Assembly (NCBI GenBank): GCA_944381485.1
Contig: CALWLI010000025.1
Span: 30,260 to 94,259 of the forward strand
DNA length: 64,000 nucleotides
Origin: an uncultured Lachnospiraceae bacterium
GTDB lineage: Bacteria > Bacillota > Clostridia > Lachnospirales > Lachnospiraceae
Direction: 5' to 3'
A program made the position numbers and the translations under genes. Position 1 is the stretch's first letter; every line of letters begins with the position of its first letter. Positions 10,202 to 19,852 of this stretch are shown here, in pieces. The notes beneath the pieces were generated by a model. The model searched no databases. It was not told the origin of the DNA and worked only from the letters and a program-made list of their open reading frames with translations.

Positions 10202-10882
10202 TTATTTGCTGTAAGCTCTTTTTGTGACAATATATTTATAGCAGCAGTACAGACCCAAAGAAAGGACTGCTCCCCAGAATACGTCCACCACCGAGTGCTG
10301 CTTTATGGCCATGGTAGAGTAGGCTATAAGCAGTGTTATCACCATACAGTAGGCCTTCACCGTAGGAGTAAAGTCCTTGAGCTTGGAATCGTTTATCACA
10401 AGCTGTATGGCCGCAATGGTGGAAATGTGTATGGAAGGGCAGACCGCATAGGGAGTGTCTGTCTCCCTTATCATCATTATGATCCTGCTGCATATATCCG
10501 TGCCTGTTATCTCCTCCCTAAGATCGACCCCATTGGGCCAAAGCACATATATTATAAGGCATATGGTCATACCTGAAAACATTACAACAGCCAGCTTTAT
10601 AAAGTCGTCCCTGTCCTTGACAAGGAAGTACAAAAGCCAGCCTGTAAACCAGGGATACCATATGGCATAGGGTATTATCATATATTGGTTAAAAGGTATG
10701 TAGTTGTCAAGAGCACAGCTTATGATATATCTTGCAGGTATCTTATCTATGGTAAAAAAGGCCACAAGATATATGGGGAAGTACAAGAGCAAAAGAGCGT
10801 ATCTGCGGGTCCTCAAAAACTCTGACAGCTCCCTTATACCCCTCCCCTTTTCTCTGCGCTCGTTTTTCTTTTGTTGTGTCAT
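10202..10882 (-). CDS. PAP2-superfamily membrane phosphatase
   Basis: This 226-residue membrane protein has five to six predicted membrane segments. It shows the second and third PAP2 motifs, PSIH (149-152) and a later H196-x3-D200 in KQHSVVD. These proteins remove phosphate from lipid phosphates such as phosphatidate or undecaprenyl diphosphate at the outer membrane face. The N-terminus is strongly basic (about residues 5-27). No clear ribosome site precedes the ATG, so the exact start is less certain. It lies between the ABC exporter and uvrA, all on one strand. Substrate unknown. Confidence 0.8.
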   Translation of the reverse strand: MTQQKKNERREKGRGIRELSEFLRTRRYALLLLYFPIYLVAFFTIDKIPARYIISCALDNYIPFNQYMIIPYAIWYPWFTGWLLYFLVKDRDDFIKLAVVMFSGMTICLIIYVLWPNGVDLREEITGTDICSRIIMMIRETDTPYAVCPSIHISTIAAIQLVINDSKLKDFTPTVKAYCMVITLLIAYSTMAIKQHSVVDVFWGAVLSLGLYCCYKYIVTKRAYSK

Positions 10883-10910
10883 CTTGTGTATGCACCGCCT
10901 TTGGTATGCT

Positions 10911-12728
10911 TTATTGCCTTATCAAGACTCCCTGTTCTTGTGCCGCAGCAAACTGACTCATGTAAAGCTTGTGGTAGAAGCCCTTTCTCTCTAAAAGCTC
11001 CTCGTGGCTTCCCTGCTCTATTATGCTTCCGTCCTTCATGACAAGTATTACATCCGATTCCTTTATGGTCGACAGCCTGTGGGCCACCACAAAGGAGGTC
11101 CTGCCCTTCATGAGCTTTGCGAAGGCGGACTGGACCTTTATCTCTGTTCTCGTGTCTATGGAGGATGTGGCCTCGTCCAAAATGAGTACAGGAGGGAGCT
11201 TAAGCATAAGCCTCGCTATGCACAAAAGCTGCTTTTGTCCCTGAGAAAGGCTTCCTCCGTCCTCTCCGATGACCGTGTCATAGCCCTCAGGCATGCGCCT
11301 TATAAAGCCGTCGGCAAAAGCCTCCTTTGCCGCTCTCTCCACCTCCTCCATGGAGGCATCCGGCTTTCCGTAGGCGATATTTTCCCTGATAGTTCCCGAT
11401 TTCAGCCAGGTCTCCTGAAGCACCATTCCGAAGTTGTCTCTGAGAGAGCTTCTTTTTATCTCCCTGCTGTTCCTGCCGTCTATCTTTATCTCTCCCTTTA
11501 ACGGATCGTAGAAGCGCATGAGAAGATTTATCAGCGTGGATTTTCCGCAGCCGGTGGGGCCGACTATGGCCACCCTCTCACCCTTTCTTACCTTCAGGTT
11601 CATGTCCTCTATAAGAGGCCTCTCCGGCACATATGAAAAATACATATGCTCAATATCCACTCTGCCCTCCGCATTCTCAAGCTCTGCGGCATTCTCAGGC
11701 TCCGGCGAAAGGGCCTCCTCATCGATGAGGTCAAAGACACGCTTTGCGCAGGCTATGGCATTCTGCAGCTCCGTCACGACTCCGCTTATCTCGTTGAAGG
11801 GTTTCGTATATTGGTTTGCATAACTCAAAAATGAAGTCAGCCTTCCCACTGATATGTATCCGCCTATGGCGGCTATCGCACCGCTTATTCCCACCGCCGC
11901 ATATACCATCGCATTTACAAATCTTGTGGCGGGGTTTGTTATGGAGGAGTAGAAGGTAGCTTTCTGAGAGTAATCCTCAAGCCTCTTGTTTATGCCCTCA
12001 AATCTCTCCCTGCAGTTTTCCTCCCGCTCAAAGGCCTTGACTGTCTTTATATTGTTTATTATCTCGTCGGTAAAGGCGGTCAGCTCTCCTCTGCACTCCG
12101 ACTGTCTCAAAAACATGACATAGGTGCGCTTTGCTATAAAGCCTGCCACCACAAAGGAGAGGGGTGTCAGCAGCACAACCACAGCCGCTATAAAAGGGTT
12201 TATGGACAGCATGAAAAACAGTGTGCCTAAAATAGTCATCACTCCGGTAAAAAACTGGGTAAAGCCCATCAGCACTCCGTCTGAGAACTGATCTATGTCG
12301 GCTATTATCCTGCTTACCGTATCTCCTGTCTTGTGGGTGTCAAAGTAGGATACAGGAAGCTCCTGCAGCCTGTTGAAAGCTCTCACCCTCACATCAGAGA
12401 CTACATGGTAGGTGATCTTGTTGTTTATATGGTTCATAAGCCACTGAAAGACTCCCGATAGGACGGCCGCAGCGGCTATTTTTTTAAGCACGGAGAAAAG
12501 CCCCTCAAAGTCCACTCTCCCCTCCGAGATGACGCAGTCAACCGCATCACCTGTAAGTATGGGGATATAGAGGGTAAGGGCCGTAGTCATGGCGGCAAGA
12601 AGAAGGGAGACGAAAACCAAGATCCTGTAGCGCCCTATAAGCTCCAATATCCTTTTTATTGTATCCTTCTGCTCGGCTATGCTCTTTATTCCTGTCAGAG
12701 TCTTCTTGAGTTTGTTATCAGGCTTCAT
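10911..12728 (-). CDS. Heterodimeric ABC exporter, subunit with canonical ATPase site residues
   Basis: A fused type-IV exporter half of 605 residues: six membrane helices (about 35-325) and an ATPase domain. Walker A is GPTGCGKST (390-398), the Q-loop Gln is about 439, the signature is LSQGQ (494-498), Walker B ends in LILDEA with catalytic Glu519, and the H-loop His is 550. The signature has Gln in place of the usual second Gly. It overlaps the start-side partner gene by 11 nt, which indicates a heterodimer of the LmrCD/BmrCD/TM287-288 kind. Likely roles are export of drugs, lipids or peptides; the substrate is not shown by the sequence. Confidence 0.92.
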   Translation of the reverse strand: MKPDNKLKKTLTGIKSIAEQKDTIKRILELIGRYRILVFVSLLLAAMTTALTLYIPILTGDAVDCVISEGRVDFEGLFSVLKKIAAAAVLSGVFQWLMNHINNKITYHVVSDVRVRAFNRLQELPVSYFDTHKTGDTVSRIIADIDQFSDGVLMGFTQFFTGVMTILGTLFFMLSINPFIAAVVVLLTPLSFVVAGFIAKRTYVMFLRQSECRGELTAFTDEIINNIKTVKAFEREENCRERFEGINKRLEDYSQKATFYSSITNPATRFVNAMVYAAVGISGAIAAIGGYISVGRLTSFLSYANQYTKPFNEISGVVTELQNAIACAKRVFDLIDEEALSPEPENAAELENAEGRVDIEHMYFSYVPERPLIEDMNLKVRKGERVAIVGPTGCGKSTLINLLMRFYDPLKGEIKIDGRNSREIKRSSLRDNFGMVLQETWLKSGTIRENIAYGKPDASMEEVERAAKEAFADGFIRRMPEGYDTVIGEDGGSLSQGQKQLLCIARLMLKLPPVLILDEATSSIDTRTEIKVQSAFAKLMKGRTSFVVAHRLSTIKESDVILVMKDGSIIEQGSHEELLERKGFYHKLYMSQFAAAQEQGVLIRQ

Positions 12729-14496
12729 CTCTCGCCACCTCCTCCGCTGTCATCTGGCTAAGGCAGATCTCTCTGTAGGTCTCGCAATCTCTGATGAGTT
12801 CCTTGTGGGTACCGAAGCCCATACTCCTGCCCTCATCCAGCACCAGTATCCTGTCGGCATCTCTGACTGTGCTTACTCTCTGGGATATGATGAAAACAGT
12901 CATATTGTCGGTGTTTTCTTTTATGGCCTTCCTCAAGGCTGCGTCTGTTGCAAAGTCAAGAGCCGAGGCCGAATCGTCCATAATGAGTATATCAGGTCTT
13001 CTGACAAGAGCCCTTGCAATGGCAAAGCGCTGCCTCTGGCCTCCTGAGAGATTTGAACCTCCCTGCTCTATCACAAGGTCAAGGCCCTCCTTCTTGGAGT
13101 CCACCACCTCTCTCGCCTGAGCTGTGGTAAGGGCTGCGTATATGTCATCGTCGTCAGCGGTCTCAAGACCCCACTTCATATTTTCTCTCACTGTGCCTGA
13201 AAAAAGGACTGATCTCTGAGGCACCAGGCCTATGCGCTTTCTCATGTCCATGAGAGGGTATTCCTTTATATTTCTGCCCTCAAGGTAAACTCCTCCCCCT
13301 GTCACATCGTAAAATCTCGGTATAAGATTTATGAGAGTGGTCTTTCCTGATCCCGTGGCACCTATTATACCAACAGTTTCGCCTCTTCTCACCGAGAAAT
13401 CAATGCCGCTCAGGCTGTCGGCCTTTGCTCCCTTATAGGCAAAGGATACATCTCTGAACTCAAGGAAGGGTTCATATTTTTCTGACTCCTTGCTCTGTGC
13501 TCTGCCCTCTGTTCCTCTCTGATCCTTTTCAGAGACGGGCAGGCTTTCGGTCTCACTCTCTACAGAGAGCACCGCATCCACCCTTCCCATGGAGGCTATG
13601 GCCTTTGAGATAAGTATTATGAGATTTGCAAGCTTTATGAGCTCCACAAGTATCTGGCTCATATAGTTTACCAGAGCAACCAGCTTTCCCTGAGTGAGCT
13701 CTCCCCCAAACACTCTCAGTGCTCCGGTATATAAGAGAGCTACTATGGCGAGGTTCACTATTACCACGGTAAGGGGATTTAACAGGGCGGAGATCCTTCC
13801 CACAAATATCTGAAATTTTACAAGAAGGTCATTTTCCTCCTTGAAGGTCCGCTTTTCGCTCTCCTGTCGGTTGAAGGCCCTTATGACTCTTACACCCTGA
13901 AGGTTTTCCCTTGTATTGAGCATGACTCTGTCCAGCTGCCTCTGGACCTTCTCGTACATGGGCATGCTGAGAAGCAGTATGGCAAATACCACTATCATAA
14001 GAAGGGGTACTGCCACCGCAAACACCATGCCTCCCTCAAAGTCCACACTGAAGGCCATTATCATGGCGCCGAAGACTATAAAGGGCGAGCGCATAAAAAG
14101 CCTCAAAAACATGTTTACCCCGTTTTGTACCTGGTTTATGTCGGAGGTAAGCCTTGTAAGGAGGGTGGAGCTTCCTATATTGTCAAGCTCCGAGTAAGAG
14201 AGAGCTGTGGCATGGGAAAACAGGTCATTCCTCAATGCCGTTCCGGTGCTGACCGCCACCCTTGCGGCAAACCACTGGGCCGTTATGGAGCAGGCCAGGC
14301 CTATGAGTCCCAGCACAATGAGAAGGCCCCCCTGCCGGAGTATATAAGGTATGCTGCCGGAGCTTATACCTATGTCTATCATGTCGGCAACCACAAGAGG
14401 CACAAAGAGCTCAAAGCAGGCCTCAAGGCATTTGAACAGCGGCGCCAGCACTGAATAAAGCTTATATTTTCCGAGATATGATAACAGTCTCTTCAT
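12718..14496 (-). CDS. Heterodimeric ABC exporter, subunit with degenerate catalytic residues
   Basis: A 592-residue exporter half that partners the next gene. Walker A is GATGSGKTT (379-387) and the signature LSGGQ (483-487) is canonical. Walker B reads LIMDDSA, so the catalytic Glu is Asp508, and the H-loop His is Gln539 in ISQRVST. In known heterodimeric exporters this pairing makes one ATP site inactive or slow. There is an unusual Ser/Glu-rich linker at about 311-341 before the ATPase domain. First gene of the exporter pair; likely co-transcribed with PAP2 and uvrA downstream. Confidence 0.92.
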   Translation of the reverse strand: MKRLLSYLGKYKLYSVLAPLFKCLEACFELFVPLVVADMIDIGISSGSIPYILRQGGLLIVLGLIGLACSITAQWFAARVAVSTGTALRNDLFSHATALSYSELDNIGSSTLLTRLTSDINQVQNGVNMFLRLFMRSPFIVFGAMIMAFSVDFEGGMVFAVAVPLLMIVVFAILLLSMPMYEKVQRQLDRVMLNTRENLQGVRVIRAFNRQESEKRTFKEENDLLVKFQIFVGRISALLNPLTVVIVNLAIVALLYTGALRVFGGELTQGKLVALVNYMSQILVELIKLANLIILISKAIASMGRVDAVLSVESETESLPVSEKDQRGTEGRAQSKESEKYEPFLEFRDVSFAYKGAKADSLSGIDFSVRRGETVGIIGATGSGKTTLINLIPRFYDVTGGGVYLEGRNIKEYPLMDMRKRIGLVPQRSVLFSGTVRENMKWGLETADDDDIYAALTTAQAREVVDSKKEGLDLVIEQGGSNLSGGQRQRFAIARALVRRPDILIMDDSASALDFATDAALRKAIKENTDNMTVFIISQRVSTVRDADRILVLDEGRSMGFGTHKELIRDCETYREICLSQMTAEEVARDEA

Positions 14497-14587
14497 TAAG
14501 TTCTTCCTTTCCCTACCCGATTCCTATATATATTATAATAAAGGCCATTAAATTTAAAGGCTGAAATTTAAGACTTTAAATAAAGCT

Positions 14588-14615
14588 TTGCATTTTTAAT
14601 GTCTCGTGCTATGCT
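14588..14615 (+). promoter_or_regulatory. Possible promoter for the YihY-family gene
   Basis: TTGCAT (14588-14593) and TATGCT (14610-14615) are separated by 16 nt, 50 nt before the ATG at 14665. The two hexamers are imperfect, so this is a moderate call. The rest of the 168-nt divergent region is AT-rich; a TATAAT on the minus strand (14532-14537) may serve the ABC exporter genes but has no clear -35 box. Confidence 0.35.
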
Positions 14616-14664
14616 TTATCAAAGCAGTCCTCAGGACTGAAATACACTTTACTTTGGCGGTATC

Positions 14665-15486
14665 ATGAGTACACTCTATTACGGATTCAAGATATATAAA
14701 AAATTTACTGACGATGAGATGGTGGTCTATGCAGCCTCAGCCTCCTTCTGGATGCTCATATCGGCACTGCCCTTTTTGATGCTTCTTATAACGGCTGTGC
14801 AGCTGGTGCCCGGCCTCTCAAAGGAGGATCTTGTGTCCATGCTCCTTTCGGCAACTCCTGACATGCCCCAGTTCAAGTCTCTCATATACGGGCTTGCGGA
14901 CAATGTGTATGTGGAGGCGCCCGCCACTGTCATCTCCCTCTCGGCTCTGGCCTCGGTGTGGACCTCCTCCTCAGGAGTCTTCAATATAGACAAGGGTTTG
15001 AGGAAGATCGCGGGAACGCCTTCGCAGGGAAATTATATAAGGAGAAGGCTTGCATCTGTGTTCTACACACTTATTTTCATACTCCTCTTTATACTCACCC
15101 TGGTCTTCCTTGTATTGGGTTCAGCCATAGCCGATATACTCACAGGCCACTTTGCCTTCCTTTCGGACATCGTAGATCACATTTTGGGCCTTAGGACCAT
15201 TATCGCCGTGGCAGTCCTCTTTATAACCTTCACCTTTATCTATGCCTTTATGTCGGGAAAGAGAGGGCCCATAAAACTTCACCTGGGTGGAGCCCTGTTT
15301 GCGTCAGTGGGGTGGATAGGAGTCTCCTACGCCTTCTCCATATATTTTACCTATATCAGAAATCTGTCCTATATGTATGGCTCACTGGGAGCTCTCATCC
15401 TCCTGATGTTCTGGGTATTTGCCATCATATGTGTCATATTTATGGGTGCGGAGCTCAATTATTTTTCCGGAAAAGCACAAAAATAA
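14665..15486 (+). CDS. YihY/BrkB family membrane protein
   Basis: A 273-residue integral membrane protein with about six hydrophobic segments. It shows family hallmarks: an early DDEMVVYAASASFWMLISALPFL stretch (16-38, split by a conserved helix break), a central ASVWTSSSGVF motif, and a late MYGSLGALILLMFWVFAIICVIFMGAEL region. The family was once named ribonuclease BN, but that activity belongs to another gene; its function is still unclear, with transport or envelope roles proposed. It is transcribed alone on the plus strand, diverging from the ABC exporter. Confidence 0.88.
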   Translation: MSTLYYGFKIYKKFTDDEMVVYAASASFWMLISALPFLMLLITAVQLVPGLSKEDLVSMLLSATPDMPQFKSLIYGLADNVYVEAPATVISLSALASVWTSSSGVFNIDKGLRKIAGTPSQGNYIRRRLASVFYTLIFILLFILTLVFLVLGSAIADILTGHFAFLSDIVDHILGLRTIIAVAVLFITFTFIYAFMSGKRGPIKLHLGGALFASVGWIGVSYAFSIYFTYIRNLSYMYGSLGALILLMFWVFAIICVIFMGAELNYFSGKAQK

Positions 15487-15488
15487 TC

Positions 15489-15514
15489 AGGCGGGGATAC
15501 AGGATCCCCGCCTT
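15489..15514. terminator. Bidirectional terminator between YihY and Nudix genes
   Basis: A 10-bp GC-rich stem, AGGCGGGGAT / ATCCCCGCCT, with a 5-nt loop lies 3 nt after the plus-strand stop codon. On the minus strand it is followed by a GATTATTTTT tail. It sits between convergent genes and can serve both. Confidence 0.8.
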
Positions 15515-15529
15515 AACATTTAATTATTA

Positions 15530-15979
15530 TCAGCCTTGCTTCACTCCCCATTTTCCTGCCTTGTGAAGCTCTCTGTATATCTCATAACCCTCCTCCAGCA
15601 TCTGTCTCTCATTCGGAAACTTAAGGAGATGTATGGCTTCGTGGTACTTGTAATATCCGCTGTCCAGAAAGTACTCCTCCCTCTGGGGCTTCGACCTGTA
15701 GCTGAACCCCCTCATAAGATACCAGTGCACGTCCTTCTCCACCTTGTCCTCAGGAACTATGAAGGAGTAGGAACTCTTTCCTATGTACTTTACTATCTCG
15801 GCGTCAGCGCCGGTCTCCTCCTTCACCTCTCTGAGAGCAGTCTCCTCATGAGTCTCCCCCGCCTCGACGGTACCTTTGGGAAGGACCCAGCCCTCGTATC
15901 TGTTTTTAAAGTTTTTATAAAGCAGAAGTATCTTTCCTCTGTAGATCACTACGCCTCCGCAGCTTACTGCCTCTATCAT
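15530..15979 (-). CDS. Nudix hydrolase
   Basis: This 149-residue protein carries a full Nudix box at about 36-58 (G-x5-E-x7-R-E-V-x-E-E-x-G), with the REVKEE metal-binding core. Nudix enzymes split nucleoside diphosphates linked to another group X. The fold and small size resemble the Ap4A-hydrolase and MutT-like groups, with a WVLPKGTVE start typical of Ap4A hydrolases. It follows the penicillin-binding protein gene on the same strand after a 92-nt gap. Confidence 0.9.
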   Translation of the reverse strand: MIEAVSCGGVVIYRGKILLLYKNFKNRYEGWVLPKGTVEAGETHEETALREVKEETGADAEIVKYIGKSSYSFIVPEDKVEKDVHWYLMRGFSYRSKPQREEYFLDSGYYKYHEAIHLLKFPNERQMLEEGYEIYRELHKAGKWGVKQG

Positions 15980-16071
15980 ATGCAGTTCCTCTTTTCCTTC
16001 CTTGGGACCACCCGCATGTCCCTCGGATACTCTCCGAAATATTATAGCATAATTATGTAAGCATATACAAA

Positions 16072-17556
16072 TTAATTTTTAAGGGTCTCAAACAGCCTGT
16101 CCGTCACCTGACGAGCGATAGGAGCGGCAGTCGCCCCTCCTGACTTTCCGTCCTCGACTATGACCGCCACAGCTATGTCCGAGGGCGCGTTTTCACCCTC
16201 CGCTCTTACAAAGGAGAGACACCAGGCATGGGTCCTCTCACCATTGTCATATTCCGCAGAGCCGGTCTTTACGCAGGCCTCGTAAGCCGCGTCTCTGAAG
16301 GCTGAGCCTGTTCCCTCAGTCACCACAAGGCGCATCATCTCGCTGAGCCTTTCCGCATCCTCCGGGCTCATGATCCTTCCGTACTCCTCAGGCTTAAAGC
16401 TCTTAAAGAACTCTCCTCCTGCGCTCTCAAGCCTGTCTGTAAACATAGGCTTCATAAGTACTCCGTCGTTTGCTATGGCCGCTGTCACCATAAGCATATG
16501 GGCAGGGCTTACAAGGGTGTTTCCCTGTCCCATCCCCGTAAGCTCCTTCAAAAAATCAGTGTCCGAGTCTGTAAGACTGTAGCTGCTCCTTGTATAGGGA
16601 AGGTCCAGGGGAAGCTTTGAGTTAAACAAAAGCTCTGTATTAAGTTCCATAGCCTTCTCTATGTTGATCTCTGCTCCTATCACCGCAAAAGCTCCGTTAC
16701 AGGAGTTTGCGAAGGCCTCATAAAGGTCCTGCTCCCCGTGGGCTTCGTTGCCGTAACAGCTTATGGTATTTCCCTCGCCGTCCTCGTAGGTCCCGTCGCA
16801 GACATAGCTGAAGTCCTGATAGTCATAGGGGTGCTCATGCATGTATTCAAGTACAGTAAAAATCTTAAATATGGAGCCTGGAGGGTATGAGCCCTGAGCA
16901 GCTCTGTTTAAGAGCTGTCCCCTGTCATTTTCCTCTGAGGTTATCTCTTCCCAGTCCTCATTTATACTGTTAGGGTCGAATCCGGGCTTTGACACCATAC
17001 AGAGGACTCTTCCTGTGGTGGGGTCCATGGCCATGACGGCTCCCCTTCTGTCTCCCAGAGCCTCATAGGCTGTCCGCTGCAGCTCAAGACTTACAGTAAG
17101 CCAAATATTGTCTCCCGGACTCTTCTCTCCCAAAATCTCATTTCTGATCTGCTCTATAAGATTTATGTGGGAGGACAGAAGATAAAAATTCCCCAGGGAT
17201 TCCATGCCTGTTTTTCCCTTTGTGGAGTAGCCCGTCATATGGCAGAAAAGCTCTCCGAAGGGGTATTTTCTGCTCTCCCCTCCTGTTTCATCCACCTCTG
17301 TGTAAGCCAGTACCTCTCCCTCCGAGGACTTTATCTCTCCCCTTACTATCCTCTCCGAGAACAGATCAAGTCTCGGATTGTAGGTGTTACCTATCACCGA
17401 CTGACTGCCGCAAAAGACAAAGTACAGGAAATAGGCCATAAGCAGCACAAAGACAAGGCTGACGGCATAGCTTATGTGGAGTATGCTCCTGTTGGATCTG
17501 TTTCTCAGATTCCTTGACCTTATGCTTTTTTCATCTTTTCTCTTAAATATGCTCAT
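16072..17556 (-). CDS. Class B penicillin-binding protein (PbpA/FtsI-like transpeptidase)
   Basis: A 494-residue peptidoglycan transpeptidase. One N-terminal membrane anchor (about 28-50) is followed by a short dimerisation region and the transpeptidase domain. Catalytic motifs are SIFK (S228-K231), SCN (285-287) and KTG (430-432). The short N-terminal domain resembles PbpA-type proteins rather than long PBP2x. Its start overlaps the RodA/FtsW gene by 4 nt, so the two are a translationally coupled SEDS-PBP pair that builds and cross-links glycan strands. Whether it serves division, elongation or sporulation cannot be told. Confidence 0.93.
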   Translation of the reverse strand: MSIFKRKDEKSIRSRNLRNRSNRSILHISYAVSLVFVLLMAYFLYFVFCGSQSVIGNTYNPRLDLFSERIVRGEIKSSEGEVLAYTEVDETGGESRKYPFGELFCHMTGYSTKGKTGMESLGNFYLLSSHINLIEQIRNEILGEKSPGDNIWLTVSLELQRTAYEALGDRRGAVMAMDPTTGRVLCMVSKPGFDPNSINEDWEEITSEENDRGQLLNRAAQGSYPPGSIFKIFTVLEYMHEHPYDYQDFSYVCDGTYEDGEGNTISCYGNEAHGEQDLYEAFANSCNGAFAVIGAEINIEKAMELNTELLFNSKLPLDLPYTRSSYSLTDSDTDFLKELTGMGQGNTLVSPAHMLMVTAAIANDGVLMKPMFTDRLESAGGEFFKSFKPEEYGRIMSPEDAERLSEMMRLVVTEGTGSAFRDAAYEACVKTGSAEYDNGERTHAWCLSFVRAEGENAPSDIAVAVIVEDGKSGGATAAPIARQVTDRLFETLKN

Positions 17557-18962
17557 ATCTCTTCTCTGTCGTCCGCCTCATACTCTGACTCATAAACCGA
17601 GTCATCCTCTCCTCCATACTCCTCATCATAGCTTAGATCGTACTCGTCACCGAAGGCCTCGTCCTCGTTCTTCTTTATGAGGTAGAGCCCCTCTATGGTC
17701 ATAAACAGTATGAAGGAGCTCAATATGGAGCTGCCGCCGTAGCTCACAAAGGGAAGAGTCACTCCCGTTGATGGGATGAATTTGGTAACTCCCCCTATAG
17801 TCAAAAAGACCTGCACCGCATATTCAAAGCCCAGTCCCACAGCTACCAGCTTGTAAAAGCTCATGTCCATGTAGGTAGCTATGGTCATCATTTGCAGAAA
17901 GCATCCCAGGCAGATCAGTATGATGCAGAGGGCAACGGCTGCTCCCATCTCCTCCGATATGGCGGAAAAAATAAAGTCCTTCTCCACTATGGGAATGCGC
18001 TCCGGCATGCCCTGCATTAACCCCATGCCGGCAAATCCTCCTGTACCTATGGCAAATAGGGAGTGGGCTATCTGGTATCCCTTGTTTGTAATGTCGCTCC
18101 AGGGATCGATCCAGGCCTCCACCCTTGTCCTCACATGGGAAAACATCCTGTAGGCCCCTAAGGACGCCAGAGAAAACATTCCTCCTCCCAGAAAGACATA
18201 GAGCTTTCGCCCTGTGGCTATATAAAGTATTATGACGTAGGCCATAAAGAAGATAAGGGCTGTCCCCAGATCTCTGCAGGCTATAAGTATCAGCACATGG
18301 AGGGCCGCTATGGAGGAGGTGATGAATATGTTTTTAAAATCCACCGACCTTCCCAGCATGCTGGCTGCAAAGAATACGAAGGTTATCTTCACGAATTCCG
18401 CAGGCTGAAATGAAAAGCCCCCAAAAGAGAGGGCCATCTTTGCCCCGTAGGTCACAGAGCCTGTAAAAAGCACGGCCAAAAGCAATACTATGCCCAGTCC
18501 TATGTAGAGAAAGCTCCAGCTTATAAGCCCCCATACCTTGTCTATGACAAGAGGTATTATCCATGTTGCGACGGCACTTATGACTATTATCACAAACTGC
18601 CTCATGGCATCCTTTATGTCAAGTCTTGTGAGCATTATCATTCCAAGGCTTAGGAGCATGCACATATTGTTGAGAAGGAGCTTTGAAATATTCTTGTAGA
18701 ATAGGACAGACAGCTTCAGATAGGTTGCGGTAAACACAGCTGAAAGCAGGAAAAGAACTATGACTCTGTTGTCGTTCGTCTTAAGAAAAATGACACTGTA
18801 GGAGATCAGCTGCAAGAGAAGGACAGACCTTCTCTGAAATCTGCAGTATTCATCTCTCGCAGTGTCATCCGCAACTCCGAAGTAGCGAAAATTACAGAAG
18901 GTATAGAGGGCCATGATGATTATTATCAAATACTTGCTTATCTCTATGTATATATTTATCAT
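17553..18962 (-). CDS. FtsW/RodA/SpoVE family (SEDS) peptidoglycan glycosyltransferase
   Basis: A 469-residue polytopic membrane protein with about ten to twelve hydrophobic segments. Family motifs include FQPAEFVKI, the DLGTALIFF segment, and a late TGVTLPFVSYGGSSIL loop. SEDS proteins polymerise lipid II into glycan strands and act with a class B PBP, which is the next gene. The last 40 residues are strongly acidic (DEDDS/YDEEYGGEDD-like), an unusual tail that may be a cytoplasmic docking segment. Downstream of the U32 genes by 5 nt. Confidence 0.95.
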   Translation of the reverse strand: MINIYIEISKYLIIIIMALYTFCNFRYFGVADDTARDEYCRFQRRSVLLLQLISYSVIFLKTNDNRVIVLFLLSAVFTATYLKLSVLFYKNISKLLLNNMCMLLSLGMIMLTRLDIKDAMRQFVIIVISAVATWIIPLVIDKVWGLISWSFLYIGLGIVLLLAVLFTGSVTYGAKMALSFGGFSFQPAEFVKITFVFFAASMLGRSVDFKNIFITSSIAALHVLILIACRDLGTALIFFMAYVIILYIATGRKLYVFLGGGMFSLASLGAYRMFSHVRTRVEAWIDPWSDITNKGYQIAHSLFAIGTGGFAGMGLMQGMPERIPIVEKDFIFSAISEEMGAAVALCIILICLGCFLQMMTIATYMDMSFYKLVAVGLGFEYAVQVFLTIGGVTKFIPSTGVTLPFVSYGGSSILSSFILFMTIEGLYLIKKNEDEAFGDEYDLSYDEEYGGEDDSVYESEYEADDREEI

Positions 18963-18967
18963 CCGTA

Positions 18968-19852
18968 TTACTCCACGCCTCTCTTAAAATGCCCCCCGGT
19001 ATATTCCTTTCCTCTTTTAAGCTCTGATATGTCCTTTACCGCATCTCTGAGTATGCTTAAGGTCTCCTCATATGATTCTGTGGTAAATTCCAGCCTCAGG
19101 AAATCAGGGGAAAGAGCCTCTATCTCCTTCCGAAGGTCATATATCATGGTAGGCTTTGAATTGTATACAGTATTGTAGCAGCAGCTACAGCAGTTCTTTA
19201 CAGGCATCATACTTCCCGTCCTGTCCTTCAGGTAGAGGATGCTCTCTTTCTTGTCGCAGCCCGATACCGTCTTTTTTATGCACTGGGCTGTCACCATCAT
19301 AGGTATGCGGCCATAGACCGTAAGCTCTGTATTAAGCTTGTCTTCTCCTTCCTCTCCCTCAAATATACGTCTGTCTGACAGGAGACCTTTCAGCTCTCTG
19401 AAATTAAGTTCCAGAGGGAGGGTGATGGTGTCCGCCTTCAGTCCGGACATGAGCTCCAGACTCTCCCTGTTGAAGGCATATATGGTATAATCAAAAACAA
19501 GGGGAGGAATCCTCTCCCCCTCATCTTTAAATTTTTCTCTCACGTACCCCAATTCCTCAAGTGTTCTCAGAAGAAAGAGGTCAAATTTCAGAAGCTTTTC
19601 TCTGTTGGCCTCAAACAGGCCCTCCGCCTCCTGCCTGAATATATGGGGAAATCTCGCACCGCATCTTTTCCCTGCACTCCTGCAGCTTTCAATGCAGCTT
19701 TCCCATATATCCGGCTTAAAATGTCCTGTGTCTATATAAATCAATGAGAGCTCAGGCGTGTCAAGGCATGCTCTGAGCTGCTCCTTTGTCTCAACGCCTG
19801 CTCTCAAGTATCTTCTCTGTGATCTCATCTGTCGCCCTTCTTCTGATATCAT
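18968..19852 (-). CDS. C-terminal part of a U32 family protein (probably split by a frameshift)
   Basis: This 294-residue frame matches the C-terminal region of long U32 proteins. It has YGRIPMMVTAQCIKK, followed by a cysteine-rich stretch with NCCSCC then YNTVYNSKPT, which in related proteins follows the U32 and linker domains on one chain. It begins inside the end of the upstream U32 gene, overlapping it by 62 nt in another frame. The two frames join sensibly near 19800 (…DEITEKILESR into RAGVETKEQL…). ATG codons at 19852 and 19828 could start it; the latter has a weak GAAGGG site. Either a genuine split gene or one frameshifted gene; it probably acts with the upstream product. Confidence 0.7.
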   Translation of the reverse strand: MISEEGRQMRSQRRYLRAGVETKEQLRACLDTPELSLIYIDTGHFKPDIWESCIESCRSAGKRCGARFPHIFRQEAEGLFEANREKLLKFDLFLLRTLEELGYVREKFKDEGERIPPLVFDYTIYAFNRESLELMSGLKADTITLPLELNFRELKGLLSDRRIFEGEEGEDKLNTELTVYGRIPMMVTAQCIKKTVSGCDKKESILYLKDRTGSMMPVKNCCSCCYNTVYNSKPTMIYDLRKEIEALSPDFLRLEFTTESYEETLSILRDAVKDISELKRGKEYTGGHFKRGVE

